Assembly: GCA_030447785.1 (NCBI GenBank)
Contig: JAUJOF010000002.1
Coordinates: 32,369-87,364, forward strand
From: Solirubrobacteraceae bacterium
GTDB taxonomy: Bacteria; Actinomycetota; Thermoleophilia; Solirubrobacterales; Solirubrobacteraceae
Direction of reading: 5' to 3'
Length of the DNA: 54,996 bases
Both the position numbers and the translations under genes were made by a program. Of the stretch, positions 1-9,007 are shown piece by piece (positions within the stretch are counted from its first letter, which is position 1; every line of letters begins with the position of its first letter). The notes under the pieces are model-generated. The model did no database searches, was not told the DNA's origin, and saw nothing but the letters and a program-made list of their open reading frames with translations.

Positions 1-327
1 GCGGATGTCAGGGTTGACGTCCATGAGCCGTCGCAGGGTCTCGACGTAGAGGCCGATGCTGTCCTTGCCGCGAGGCATGCTGGTGTCCGAGGTGAGTACC
101 GATCCGCAGTGGTCCTCTCCCGACGCCGCCCAGCGAGCGACGAGCGGAAGGAGGTCGCGTGCGTTGTTGGTCAGCAGCGCGCGGTCGTCGGATGCAGCGA
201 GCGCAAACAGGGGTTCGTCGTCTGTGCCCTTGAGCCCTCGCTCGGAGACGGTGACGGCGTCATGGCCGGCTGCTCTGAGTTGGAGGGCGATGTCGTTGGC
301 GTAGTGCTCGTCGAGCAGCAACTTCAC
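1..327 (-). CDS. DUF5615-family PIN-like toxin (partial, C-terminus outside window)
   Basis: I translated the minus strand from a GTG at 327; 109 codons are visible and the frame runs off the window edge. The start VKLLLDEHY followed by ALQLRAAGHDAV and, near residue 50, LLTNNARDL matches the DUF5615/Mut7-C PIN-like fold, in which an N-terminal Asp (here in LLDEHY) and a later Asn/Asp form a putative metal-dependent RNase site. Such proteins are usually the toxin of a two-gene module. The start codon overlaps the stop of the upstream frame by 4 nt (GTGA), typical of translational coupling with an antitoxin. The family call is from motifs; RNase activity is inference. The gene carries no obvious disruption in the visible part. 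Confidence 0.75.
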   Translation of the reverse strand, partial: MKLLLDEHYANDIALQLRAAGHDAVTVSERGLKGTDDEPLFALAASDDRALLTNNARDLLPLVARWAASGEDHCGSVLTSDTSMPRGKDSIGLYVETLRRLMDVNPDIR

Positions 328-599
328 CCGAGCAACCGTTCAGAGCGCTCCCAGCGCTCACGCTCGCGCCGCTCGAACTGGCGCTGCTCCGCGCGGTGCT
401 GGTCCACTTCCTTGGTGAAGTCCGCGTAGTAGTCGACTGCCGCCCGAACGTCAGCCCAGTGCCCGGTCGACGGCGGCTCCGACTTCTCACCTGCGCCAAG
501 GCGGTCGGGCGCCGCACCGCCCGCCGGCCGCGCGGCGCCCCGCGCCCGCGCCGTCCCGAGCCTCTCCAGCGCGTCGACGAACCCACAGCCCCTCGACAC
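324..599 (-). CDS. Putative antitoxin partner of the PIN-like toxin (91 aa, N-terminus doubtful)
   Basis: A 91-codon frame starts at a GTG preceded by AGGAG and ends by overlapping the toxin start. Only its C-terminal half looks like real protein: WADVRAAVDYYADFTKEVD followed by a strongly charged Glu/Arg helix ending in SERLLG. This resembles the tails of short DUF433-like antitoxins that sit before DUF5615 toxins. The first ~45 residues are Arg/Ala/Gly-rich with no recognisable DNA-binding motif, so the true N-terminus may be in another frame or decayed. Position and coupling support the antitoxin role; the family assignment is tentative. Confidence 0.42.
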   Translation of the reverse strand: MSRGCGFVDALERLGTARARGAARPAGGAAPDRLGAGEKSEPPSTGHWADVRAAVDYYADFTKEVDQHRAEQRQFERRERERWERSERLLG

Positions 600-789
600 C
601 CTCTCCTGGTATCGGGCGCACGTGCCAGGTGCCGATCAGACCCGACGCCCACACGGCTCTGCTTCGAGGGCATCGCTGGCGCGTGAGCGTCGCGGACGGC
701 GATCGCCCGTACTTCACCCGCCCTCCATGGCCCCGGCGGGGGTCGCCCGTTGGACGAAAGGACCATGTCGGCGACACCCGAGCCGTTAC

Positions 790-805
790 TAACCTGTTAA
801 CGGGT
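790..805 (+). promoter_or_regulatory. Putative leaderless promoter and operator-like palindrome of the glycan cluster
   Basis: TAACCT at 790-795 fits a -10 element 8 nt before the GTG start at 804, with no Shine-Dalgarno sequence. It overlaps an imperfect palindrome, ACCTGTTAACGGGT (792-805), whose arms match at 6 of 7 positions and which covers the start codon. A repressor could bind there. No convincing -35 is visible. Confidence 0.35.
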
Positions 806-1994
806 GCCGCGCGTCGTCCTCTACTCCCACGATGCCCAGGGTCTGGGCCACGTGCGCCGCAACCTGGCGATCGCCGCCGTGCTCGCCTCCCGGGGAGGAG
901 CCGACGTGCTGCTGGTCACGGGAGCGCGCGAGTCCGCCCTGTTCGCGATGCCGCCGGGCGTCGAGTGCCTCACGCTTCCGGCCCTGAGCAAGTCGCCCGC
1001 GGGGGAGTACCGCTCGCGGTCGCTGGTGCTGTCGCTGCCTGCTCTCATCCGCCTGCGGGCCCGGACGATCGCTGCCGCGGTCGAGGCCTTCTCCCCCGAC
1101 GTGCTGATCGCCGACAAGCTGCCCGCCGGCATCGAGGGAGAGCTGTTGCCCACGCTGGACCTGCTGCGCGCCCGCGGCGACGTGCGCCTCGTGCTGGGGC
1201 TGCGCGACGTGCTGGACGAGCCGCGGGTGGTGCGGCGCGAGTGGCTGCGCACCGGCGCGCAGGAGCTGATGCGCACCGCCTACGACGCCATCTGGGCCTA
1301 CGGGGACCCGCGGATCTACGACCTGCGCGCCGAGTACGGGCTCGACCCGAGCGTGAGCGCCCGCGTGCGCTGGACGGGCTACCTGGGCCGCGGCTCGGGA
1401 CCCGAGGGCGACGGTTGCGGCGTGCCGGGCCCGACCGACGTGCCGGCGGGTCCCCTCTCCCTGTGCCTGGTGGGCGGAGGCCAGGACGGCTTCTCGGTCG
1501 CGCGGGCGTTCGCCGACGCCACCCTGCCGGCCGGCACGGGCGGCGTGGTGGTCACGGGGCCGTTCATGCCCGACGACCAGCGCAAGGAGCTCGCCGTGCA
1601 CGCGGCCGCGCGCGACGACCTGCAGGTGCTGGCCTTCGTCGCCGACCCCGGCCCGCTGATCGCCCGCGCGCGCGGGATCGTGTGCATGGGCGGCTACAAC
1701 GTCCTGTGCGAGCTGCTGCACCTGGGGCGCCGGCCGCTGGTCGTCCCGCGCGTGAGCCCGCGCCAAGAGCAGATCATCCGCAGCGAGCGGCTGGCCGCGG
1801 CGGGCCTGGTCGACCTGCTGAGCCCCGAGCGGCTGAGTCCCGAGCGCCTGAGCGCATGGCTGGCCGCCCCTTCTCGCCCGCGTGCCCATCCGCGCCAGGT
1901 GGTCGACCTCGACGGCCTCGACCGGCTGCCCGGCCTCCTCCACGAGGTGCTGGGCTCCGACGTCATCCGGGAGCCCGATGCCCTCGCCGTCTGA
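804..1994 (+). CDS. MurG-like (GT28-type, COG4671-like) glycosyltransferase, 396 aa
   Basis: The product begins VVLYSHDAQGLGHVRRN (residues 4-20), the N-terminal Rossmann signature of predicted MurG-like GT-B glycosyltransferases. A second nucleotide-binding half carries a Gly-rich VCMGGYNVLCEL stretch near residues 292-302. Family members transfer a sugar from an NDP-sugar to a lipid or small-molecule acceptor at the cytoplasmic membrane; the donor and acceptor here cannot be read from sequence. It is the first gene of a run of overlapping plus-strand genes, and its last 17 nt overlap the next glycosyltransferase. The C-terminal ~40 residues contain a short duplicated LSPERLSPERLS stretch. 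The GTG start was chosen because the Rossmann motif begins right behind it. Confidence 0.85.
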   Translation: MPRVVLYSHDAQGLGHVRRNLAIAAVLASRGGADVLLVTGARESALFAMPPGVECLTLPALSKSPAGEYRSRSLVLSLPALIRLRARTIAAAVEAFSPDVLIADKLPAGIEGELLPTLDLLRARGDVRLVLGLRDVLDEPRVVRREWLRTGAQELMRTAYDAIWAYGDPRIYDLRAEYGLDPSVSARVRWTGYLGRGSGPEGDGCGVPGPTDVPAGPLSLCLVGGGQDGFSVARAFADATLPAGTGGVVVTGPFMPDDQRKELAVHAAARDDLQVLAFVADPGPLIARARGIVCMGGYNVLCELLHLGRRPLVVPRVSPRQEQIIRSERLAAAGLVDLLSPERLSPERLSAWLAAPSRPRAHPRQVVDLDGLDRLPGLLHEVLGSDVIREPDALAV

Positions 1995-3231
1995 CCGACC
2001 GCGCGTCGGCTACGTCCTCAAGGTCTATCCGCGGTTCTCGGAGACCTTCGTGGTCAACGAGATCCTCGCGCACGAGCGGGCCGGCCAGGACCTGCGCATC
2101 TTCTCGCTGCGCCCGCCGACCGGCGGGCGCTTCCACCCCGATCTCGGGGAGGTGCGCGCGCCGGTCGCCTACCTGCCCGCGCAGAGCGTCAAGGCCGCCG
2201 ACCTGTGGGCGGCGGTGCGCGCGGAAGCCTGCGCCCGGGGCCCGCAGGCGGCCGCTGGCCTGGTGGCCGACGCCGACGCGGTGGACCCCCGCGACGTCCA
2301 CCAGGCCCTGGCCCTGGCCCGCGCGGTGCGCGACGAGGGCATCGCCCACCTGCACGCGCACTTCGCCACGACCGCGGCCACCGTCGCGCGTCTGGCCGCC
2401 CGCCTGGCTGGGGTCACGTGGTCGCTCACCGCGCACGCCAAGGACATCTTCCACCACGAGGTGGAAGACGGCACCCTGCGCCGGGCCCTGTCCGACGCCG
2501 TCGGGACGGTCACCGTCAGCGACTTCAACCACCGCCACCTGCGCGCGCTGGCGCCCGAGGCGGCGCAGCGCATCCACCGCGTCTACAACGGCCTGCCGCT
2601 GGGGCGCTTTCCCTACACGCAGCCCGCGGGGCGACCCTCCACGGTCGTCGCCGTGGGGCGGCTGGTGGAGAAGAAGGGCTTCGCCGACCTCATCGAGGCC
2701 TGCGCGCTGCTGGCCGCCTCCGGGCGGTCCCTGCGCTGTCGCATCGTGGGCGAGGGGCCGCTGGAGGCCGACCTGCGCCGGCGCATCGCCGATCACGGCT
2801 TGGACGGACACGTCGAGCTGGTCGGTCCGCGCACCCAGCAGGAGGTTCGCGAGGAGGTGCTCTCGGCTGCCGTCCTGGCCGCGCCCTGCGTGATCGGGTC
2901 GGACGGCAACCGCGACGGCCTCCCCACCGTGCTGCTGGAAGCCATGGCGCTGGGAACGCCGTGCGTGTCGACCGACGTCACCGGGATCCCCGAGGCGATC
3001 TGCCACGGGGACACCGGCCTGCTCGTCGCCCAGCACGCCCCCGCGGAGCTGGCGCGGGCGCTCGCGCGGATGCTGGACGACGAGCCGTTGCGCGTCGCGC
3101 TGGCCGGGGCGGCGCGAAAGCTGGTCGAGCAGCGCTTCGACGGGGACGTCAACGCGGCCCGCCTGCGCGAGCTGCTGTGGCCCGCCGGCCGGTCCCCCAT
3201 GCTCGCCCGGCCGTCGCTGGAGGCGGCCTGA
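1978..3231 (+). CDS. GT4-family glycosyltransferase (WcaL-like), 417 aa
   Basis: The ATG at 1978 gives MPSPSDRPRVGYVLKVYPRF, with the YPRFSETFVVNE motif typical of WcaL/colanic-acid-type GT4 enzymes immediately after. An in-frame GTG-type extension upstream exists but would run deep into the previous gene without added similarity. The C-terminal half has the GT4 nucleotide-sugar signature around residues 310-335 (DGLPTVLLEAMALGTPC), including the E-x7-E arrangement, and EGPLEADL near residue 260. It likely adds a hexose to an exported or membrane-anchored glycan. It overlaps the preceding gene by 17 nt and the next by 1 nt (TGATG), so the three transferases are almost certainly co-translated. 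Confidence 0.88.
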   Translation: MPSPSDRPRVGYVLKVYPRFSETFVVNEILAHERAGQDLRIFSLRPPTGGRFHPDLGEVRAPVAYLPAQSVKAADLWAAVRAEACARGPQAAAGLVADADAVDPRDVHQALALARAVRDEGIAHLHAHFATTAATVARLAARLAGVTWSLTAHAKDIFHHEVEDGTLRRALSDAVGTVTVSDFNHRHLRALAPEAAQRIHRVYNGLPLGRFPYTQPAGRPSTVVAVGRLVEKKGFADLIEACALLAASGRSLRCRIVGEGPLEADLRRRIADHGLDGHVELVGPRTQQEVREEVLSAAVLAAPCVIGSDGNRDGLPTVLLEAMALGTPCVSTDVTGIPEAICHGDTGLLVAQHAPAELARALARMLDDEPLRVALAGAARKLVEQRFDGDVNAARLRELLWPAGRSPMLARPSLEAA

Positions 3232-4415
3232 TGCGCGTGGCCTACGTCTGCGCGGACCCCGGCGTGCCGGTCTACGGGGCCAAGGGAGCCTCCGTGCACG
3301 TCCAGGCGGTGGCCGGCTCCCTGGCCCGCCGCGGCGCCCGGGTGCAGCTGCTGGCCACCCGATGGGGAGGCGAGCGCCCTCCCGCCCTGCAGGGCGTGCG
3401 CGAGCACCGCCTGCCTCCGGCCCCCAAGGGCGACGCCGCCGTGCGCGAGCGGCGCGCGCTGGCCGCCAACACCGCGCTGGCCCACGCGCTGGAGGACCTC
3501 GGGGCGCTGGACCTGGTCATCGAGCGCTACTCGCTGTGGAGCCATGCCGCCATGGAGCACGCGCGGCGCGCCGGGGTGCCCTGCGTGCTCGAGGTCAACG
3601 CCCCGCTCATCGACGAGCAGGCCGCCCATCGCGCGCTCGTGCACCGCCAGGAGGCCGAGCAGGCCACCGCGCGGGTGCTGGCGGCGGCGGGGACCATCGT
3701 CGCGGTCTCCGAGGGAGTGGCGGAATGGCTGCAGCGCTGGCCGCAGGCGCGGGGGCGCGTCCACGTCGTGGCCAACGGCGTGGACCCCGCCCGCTTTCCC
3801 GCCCACCTCGCCGCTCCCCGCCGCCGCCGCCGCGGAGAGTCGTTCACCGTCGGCTTCCTGGGCACCCTCAAGCCCTGGCACGGGCTCGACACCCTGGTGG
3901 CCGCCTTCTGCGCCCTGCGGCGCACCCATCCCGAGGCGCGGTTGCGGGTGGTGGGCGACGGCCCCCAGGGGCCGTCCCTGCGCCGGGCGCTGGCCGAGCA
4001 CGGCGCGCTGGACGCCGCCGAGCTGGTCGGCGGCGTCGACCCCGCTCAGGTGGCCGAGCAGCTGGCGGCGATGGACGTCGCCGTGGCGCCCTATCCCGAC
4101 CTGCGCCCGTTCTACTTCTCGCCGCTCAAGGTGTTCGAGGCGATGGCCGCCGGCCTGCCGGTGGTGGCCAGTCGCGTCGGCCAGCTCGAGCAGCTGGTCG
4201 ACGAGGGGACCAGCGGCCTGCTGTACCCGCCCGGCGAGGCCGCCGCCCTGGCCGGCGCCCTGGCGCGCCTGGCCGACGATCCAACCGGCTGCCGGCGCAT
4301 GGGAGCGAACGCCCGGCGCGCCGTGCTGGCCACGCACACGTGGGACGCGGTGACCGACCGGGTGCTCGCCCTGGCGGGCGTCGGAACCGCGCCGGTCACC
4401 GGGCGCGCCGCCTGA
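3231..4415 (+). CDS. GT4-family glycosyltransferase, 394 aa
   Basis: Begins MRVAYVCADPGVPVYGAKG with the Gly-rich acceptor loop (GAKGASVHVQ) of GT4 enzymes. VSEGVAEWL and VANGVDPARF (around residues 160-190) mark the hinge, and FSPLKVFEAMAAGLPVVAS near residues 292-310 is the donor-binding site. Length is normal for the family. It starts at an ATG that overlaps the previous stop by one base and ends by overlapping the ABC transporter start by one base. It is distinct in sequence from the upstream GT4 protein, so the cluster probably builds a product with at least two different linkages. Confidence 0.87.
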   Translation: MRVAYVCADPGVPVYGAKGASVHVQAVAGSLARRGARVQLLATRWGGERPPALQGVREHRLPPAPKGDAAVRERRALAANTALAHALEDLGALDLVIERYSLWSHAAMEHARRAGVPCVLEVNAPLIDEQAAHRALVHRQEAEQATARVLAAAGTIVAVSEGVAEWLQRWPQARGRVHVVANGVDPARFPAHLAAPRRRRRGESFTVGFLGTLKPWHGLDTLVAAFCALRRTHPEARLRVVGDGPQGPSLRRALAEHGALDAAELVGGVDPAQVAEQLAAMDVAVAPYPDLRPFYFSPLKVFEAMAAGLPVVASRVGQLEQLVDEGTSGLLYPPGEAAALAGALARLADDPTGCRRMGANARRAVLATHTWDAVTDRVLALAGVGTAPVTGRAA

Positions 4416-6334
4416 TGGCCCGCCGGCCGTCCACCCTGCGCGCGGCGCTTCCCGGGCTGCGGCGCACCCTGCGGCGCTTCGCTCCCCAGATCCGCCCTCA
4501 GCGGCTGCTCATCGGCGCCTCGCTGCTGGGCATCGTGGCCGAGGCCGCCATGCGCCTGCTCGAGCCGTGGCCGCTGAAGTACATCCTCGACGAGTTTCTG
4601 GTGGCCGACGGCGCTGCGACCCAGGTCCCGCTGCTGGGCTCGCTGTCCGAGGGGGCGCTGCTGGCCGCCGCCGCGGTGGCCGTCGCGCTGGTCGCTGCCC
4701 TGCGCGCCGGCTTCAGCTACCTGAGCACGATCGGCCTGGCGCTGGCGGGCAATCGCGTGCTCACCGAGGTCCGCGCCGACCTGTACCGCCACGTCCAGCG
4801 CCTGTCGCTGGCCTTCCACGTCCGCGCGCGCGGCGGCGACCTGCTCACCCGCCTGACCGGCGACATCGGCCGCCTGCAGGAGGTCACGGTGACCGCCGCG
4901 CTGCCCCTGGTGGCCAACACGATCACGCTGGTCGGCATGGCCGCGGTCATGCTGCTGGTCAACTGGCAGCTGGCGCTCGTCGCGCTCGCGGTCTTCCCGC
5001 TGTTCCTGCCCAGCTTGACCCGCCGGGGCGGGCGCATCCGCTCGGTCGCGCGCGACCAGCGCCGCCGGGAGGGCGACCTGGCCTCGGTGGCCTCGGAGTC
5101 GATCGGCGCCATCAAGGTGGTGCAGGCCCTGGGCCTCGAGCGTACGCTCGAGCGGGGCTTCGCCGCCCAGAACCGGGCCAGCCTGACCGAGGGCGTGCGG
5201 GCCAAGCGCCTGGCGGCCGGCCTGGAGCGCCGGGTGGACGTCCTGGTGGGCATCGGCACCGCCCTGGTGCTGTGGTTCGGCGCCCTGCAGGTGCGCCGCG
5301 GCACGCTCACCCCGGGGGAACTCGTGGTCTTCCTGCTCTACCTCAAGACGGCCTTCAAGCCGATGCGCGACGTGGCCAAGTACACCGGGCGCCTGGCGCG
5401 CGCAGCGGCCTCCGGCGAGCGCGTGGTCGACCTGCTGGACACCGAGCTCGACGTGCGCGACGCGCCGCACGCGCGTCCCGCGCCGGCGCTGCGCGGCCAC
5501 GTGCGCCTGGAGGGCGTGACGCTGGCCTACGAAGCCGACGCCGCCCCGGCCCTGCGCGACGTGGACCTCGACGTCCCCGCCGGCGCCCAGGTGGCCCTCG
5601 TCGGCCCCTCGGGCGCCGGGAAGTCGAGCCTCGCCGCGCTGCTGCCACGCCTGTACGACCCCAGCGCCGGCCGGGTGCTGATCGACGGATACGACCTGCG
5701 CGATCTGACCCTGGAGTCGCTGCGCCGCCAGATCGCCGTGGTGCTGCAGGACGGCGTGCTGTTCGGCGCCACCGTGCGCGAGAACATCGCCTGGGGCGCA
5801 CCCGACCGCGAGGACGTCGACGTGGAGGGCGCCGCGCGCCTGGCCAACGCCCACGACTTCATCGCGGCGCTGCCCGACGGCTACGACACGGTGCTGGGCG
5901 AGCGGGGCGCCACGCTCTCGGGAGGCCAGCGCCAGCGGATCGCCATCGCGCGCGCCGCGGTGCGCGACGCGCCCATCGTGATCCTCGACGAGCCGACCAC
6001 CGGGCTGGACGAGGCCAACGAGCAGGCCGTGGGCGACGCGCTGCGCCGCCTGTGCGCCGGACGGACGACCTTCCTCATCGCCCATGCCCTGCACACCGTC
6101 GACCACGCGGACCTGGTCCTCTACCTGGACGGCGGACGGGTCGTAGAGCGCGGCACCCACGCCGAGCTCATCGCCCGCGACGGGCGCTACGCGGCGGCCC
6201 ACCGGCTGGCCGCCACCGCCCGCGGGGATGACGCGGTCGCCGCAGGGGATCCCGGGCCCGGCCCGCCAGGCGCCCGGCTCCCGGCGCGGCTCGCCGGGGC
6301 CGGGCTGAGCGCGCTGGGCAGAGGGCGCGGGTGA
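4415..6334 (+). CDS. ABC exporter, fused membrane and ATPase domains (MsbA-like half-transporter), 639 aa
   Basis: Residues ~20-320 form a six-helix exporter-type membrane domain. The ATPase domain follows, with Walker A GPSGAGKSS at about 396-404, signature LSGGQRQR near 502-509 and Walker B VILDEPT near 522-528, plus an H-loop histidine in LIAHALHT. Such half-transporters work as homodimers and flip lipids, glycolipids or peptides. Between glycosyltransferases and sugar-kinase-like enzymes, the likely cargo is the cluster's glycoconjugate (inference). The last ~45 residues are Pro/Gly/Ala-rich and unstructured. It overlaps its neighbours by 1 nt and 4 nt. Confidence 0.9.
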   Translation: MARRPSTLRAALPGLRRTLRRFAPQIRPQRLLIGASLLGIVAEAAMRLLEPWPLKYILDEFLVADGAATQVPLLGSLSEGALLAAAAVAVALVAALRAGFSYLSTIGLALAGNRVLTEVRADLYRHVQRLSLAFHVRARGGDLLTRLTGDIGRLQEVTVTAALPLVANTITLVGMAAVMLLVNWQLALVALAVFPLFLPSLTRRGGRIRSVARDQRRREGDLASVASESIGAIKVVQALGLERTLERGFAAQNRASLTEGVRAKRLAAGLERRVDVLVGIGTALVLWFGALQVRRGTLTPGELVVFLLYLKTAFKPMRDVAKYTGRLARAAASGERVVDLLDTELDVRDAPHARPAPALRGHVRLEGVTLAYEADAAPALRDVDLDVPAGAQVALVGPSGAGKSSLAALLPRLYDPSAGRVLIDGYDLRDLTLESLRRQIAVVLQDGVLFGATVRENIAWGAPDREDVDVEGAARLANAHDFIAALPDGYDTVLGERGATLSGGQRQRIAIARAAVRDAPIVILDEPTTGLDEANEQAVGDALRRLCAGRTTFLIAHALHTVDHADLVLYLDGGRVVERGTHAELIARDGRYAAAHRLAATARGDDAVAAGDPGPGPPGARLPARLAGAGLSALGRGRG

Positions 6335-7632
6335 TCGCTCCCGCCGACGCACGGCTGGCGGCGGAGGACCCGTCGCTTCCAGGGCTGGGACTCGTCCTCG
6401 ATCCCGAGGCCTGGGCGCAGGAGCTGGCGGCCGCCCTGCCCCGCGCCGGCGTGCGCGGGGCCCGGGCGACGTACGTGCGCTACAAGCCGGGCACCAGCTG
6501 CCTGGTCGCCTTCCGCGTGCGCGTGGGCGACGGCGAGCAGGACGTCTACGCCCGGGCGCTGCGTCCCAGCGCCCACGACAAGCTCGCGGCGGCGCGCCGT
6601 CGCCAGGAGGACCGGTCGAACCTGGGGCCCGGCGGCCTGGTCCTGGAGCGCTGGGCGGTGGCCGTCCACGTCTTCCCCCACGACCGGCGCCTGCCCGCGC
6701 TGGCGCGCCTGGGCGACGCCGGGCATCACCACGTGCTGCTCGAGCGCATCCTCGCCACGGCGCCGGCCCTGGCCCACGGCGAGCTGCAGCGCCTGCGCTA
6801 CAACCCCGAGCGGCGCTGGGTCGGCCGCCTGACCGCGGCGGACGGCGAGCGAGCGCTGGTCAAGATGGCCGCGCCCGCGCGTGCCCGCCGCGCCCTGCGC
6901 GCCGCATCGGCCCTGGCCGAGGCGGTGCCCGCGCCCGCCGTGCTCGGAAGCTCCGCTCGCCACGGGATCACGGTCACGCGCTGGCTCGACGGCACGCCGC
7001 TGGACGCGCTGCTGAGCGCGACGCCGTCCGCGGCGGGCGCCGCCGGCCGGGCGCTGGCTGGGCTGCATGGCGCCGATGGCGCCGGCCTGAGGGCCCGCTC
7101 CGCGCACAAGGCCGCCGGGTCGCTGCGCGCGGCCGCGGAGGCGGTGGGGGTCATCGCTGCGGCGCCGGCGCGGCGCGCCGGGCGGCTGGCGCGGGACCTG
7201 GCCGCTCAGCCGGGCAGCGGGGCGGTCCACGCCGTCCACGGGGACTTCTCGGCCGACCAGGTGCTGATGTGCGACGGCGAGGCGGTCCTGCTCGACCTCG
7301 ACCGGGCCCGCCGCGACAACCCGGCCTGCGACCTGGCGACCTTCGTTGCCGAGCTCGAGCTGCGGGTGGTGCGTGGGACGCTGTCGAGGCGCGCGGCCGG
7401 CCAGGCCGAGGAGGCGCTGCTCGAGGCCTATTGCGACGCGGGCGGTCCGGCCGTCACGCACGGCCCCACGCTGGCGCGCGACGTGGCCGCCGCGCTGCTG
7501 CTGCGTGCCGTCGAGCCCTTCCGCCTGCGCGAGCGCTGCTGGCCGGAGCAGGTCGAGATGCTGGTGGGGGCCGCAGAGCGCGCGGCATCAGGCGGCGATC
7601 GCGCCCGGGGACGGCTGCTTGCCACGGGCTGA
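6331..7632 (+). CDS. APH-fold phosphotransferase, 433 aa
   Basis: The catalytic loop is HGDFSADQ (His303-Gly-Asp305, with Gln where most aminoglycoside kinases have Asn), followed by LLDLDR near 321-326 supplying the metal-binding Asp. The Gln variant is shared with the maltokinase-like branch of the APH superfamily, so a sugar or glycolipid substrate is more likely than an antibiotic. The N-terminal lobe around residues 45-80 carries YVRYKPGTSCLV. The GTG start overlaps the transporter stop by 4 nt (GTGA). Its role in the cluster is probably phosphorylation of a sugar intermediate or of the glycan; no substrate is readable. Confidence 0.75.
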   Translation: MIAPADARLAAEDPSLPGLGLVLDPEAWAQELAAALPRAGVRGARATYVRYKPGTSCLVAFRVRVGDGEQDVYARALRPSAHDKLAAARRRQEDRSNLGPGGLVLERWAVAVHVFPHDRRLPALARLGDAGHHHVLLERILATAPALAHGELQRLRYNPERRWVGRLTAADGERALVKMAAPARARRALRAASALAEAVPAPAVLGSSARHGITVTRWLDGTPLDALLSATPSAAGAAGRALAGLHGADGAGLRARSAHKAAGSLRAAAEAVGVIAAAPARRAGRLARDLAAQPGSGAVHAVHGDFSADQVLMCDGEAVLLDLDRARRDNPACDLATFVAELELRVVRGTLSRRAAGQAEEALLEAYCDAGGPAVTHGPTLARDVAAALLLRAVEPFRLRERCWPEQVEMLVGAAERAASGGDRARGRLLATG

Positions 7633-7657
7633 GGCCTTCGGCGCCCAGCCCGCTGCG

Positions 7658-8874
7658 GTGGCCTGGGCTCCCCCCGCGTCCGGGCGGTCGGCTGGGCAGG
7701 CGTGGCCGCGCCCGGTCGTCGCGGTGCCCGCCCTGGCCGCCCTGGCCGAGCTGGACCTGGACGAGGAGGCCGCGGGCCGGCTGGGCTGTGCGGCCGGTCC
7801 GCTGTGCCTGGCGCGCGCCTGGCCGCGCGAAGCTGGGCTGATCACCGTGGAGCTGCGCGACGCCGCCGGGGGCGTGGTCGCCGGGCAGTGCCATGCACAG
7901 CAGCGAGCGCTGCGACGCGCCGCCCGCGCCACCGCGGCCACGGGACGCGGCGCCTGCACGGTCGTCGAGGCCCAGGGTCGTGCCGTGCTGCTCCAGACCG
8001 GGGGCGCCGACCGGCGCCTGCCCGGCCTGGGCGCCGCCCTGGGCCGGCCGGGAGCCGTGCTGGTGGCATACCGCGCCGAGCAGCGCGCGGTCGTCCGCGT
8101 CGCCGGCCCTGGCCCCGCGTTCGTCAAGGCGGTGCGCCCGCGGGCCGCCCCGCGGGTGGCCGGCGCCGCTCGGGCCGCGGCGGAGGTGGCCCGGGCGGCG
8201 GGCGACGCCTTCTCGGTCGCCGCTCCCAGCGCCGTCGACACGGGACTCGGGCTGCTCGAGACGCCCGTGCTGCCCGGCGCGGCGCTGTCCCAGCGGCGGG
8301 GCGGGGCGGCGCGCGCCGCCGCCGCCGGCGCCGCGGGCCGCGCGATCGCCGCCGGCGACGCCCTCCCCCGGCCGCCCGGCGCCCCGGCGCCCGGGCCCGC
8401 CGAGGCGCTCGCGGTGCTCCCGCGATGGCTGGACCGCGTGACCCCCCCCGCCCCGGCGCGCGCCGCGCACCAGGCGGCCCTCCTTCCCGCCGTGGCCCGC
8501 CGGCTGGCCGATGTCGCCCAGCCCTCCACCGCTGCCCTGCACCGCGACCTGCACGACGGCCAGCTGCTCGTCGACGGCACCGGCCGGGTGGCGCTGCTGG
8601 ACGTCGACACCCTGGCCGCGGGGAGCCCGCCCTGGACGTCGCCAACCTCCTGGTCCACCTGGAGCTGGCCGCCGCCCAGGGCCGCTGCACCCCACCAGCC
8701 GCCCGGTCGGCCGCGGCGGCGTTCCTGGCCGCCTACGACCCGCCGCCCTCGCTCATGGCCCGCCTGCGCGCCTACACCGACGCCACCCGCCTGCGCCTGG
8801 CCTGCGTGCACGCCTTCCGCCCCGCACCTCCCGATCTGCTCGACCGGCTCGCCGCGGTGCTGGACGCGGTGTGA
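7658..8874 (+). pseudogene. Second APH-fold phosphotransferase, interrupted by a -1 frameshift
   Basis: The first part reads in one frame through ALHRDLHDGQLLVDG (catalytic loop with the same Gln variant as the upstream kinase) and ALLDVDTLAAG. The continuation ALDVANLLVHLELAAAQG to the stop at 8874 lies in the next frame. The junction is a run of four G at 8620-8623; five G would restore one ~406-residue protein. Without that base the product keeps both catalytic motifs but loses the C-terminal lobe and reads into unrelated sequence. The start is uncertain: GTG 7658, GTG 7724 and TTG 7619 are all in frame. It could be a real pseudogene, a sequencing or assembly error, or a programmed slip. 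Confidence 0.75.
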
Positions 8875-8925
8875 CGGGGCGCGGTCGGCACTCGGGTGGG
8901 GCCGGCGTGCGCGGGTGACCGAGCG

Positions 8926-8976
8926 CCATCAGCGGCTCGATGACCCGCTCTTACCTCCTTGGCTTGGCGCTGATGG
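8926..8976. repeat. Inverted repeat upstream of the VanZ-like gene
   Basis: CCATCAGCG (8926-8934) pairs perfectly with CGCTGATGG (8968-8976) across a 33-nt spacer. It lies just before the presumed -10 of the VanZ-like gene and after the kinase stop, so it could be an operator or a weak terminator. No T-run follows. Confidence 0.35.
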
Positions 8977-8994
8977 AGACCATGGATCCGGATC

Positions 8995-9000
8995 TACATT
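8995..9000 (+). promoter_or_regulatory. Putative -10 element of the VanZ-like gene
   Basis: TACATT ends 7 nt before the ATG at 9008, matching the leaderless spacing seen elsewhere in the window. No clear -35 element is visible. Confidence 0.35.
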
Positions 9001-9007
9001 CAGGGCC

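Noticed and set aside
4112..6352. A 746-codon minus-strand frame opposite the ABC exporter
   Set aside because: Low-complexity Gly/Arg/Gln/His composition, no motif; the plus strand has Walker and signature motifs in order.
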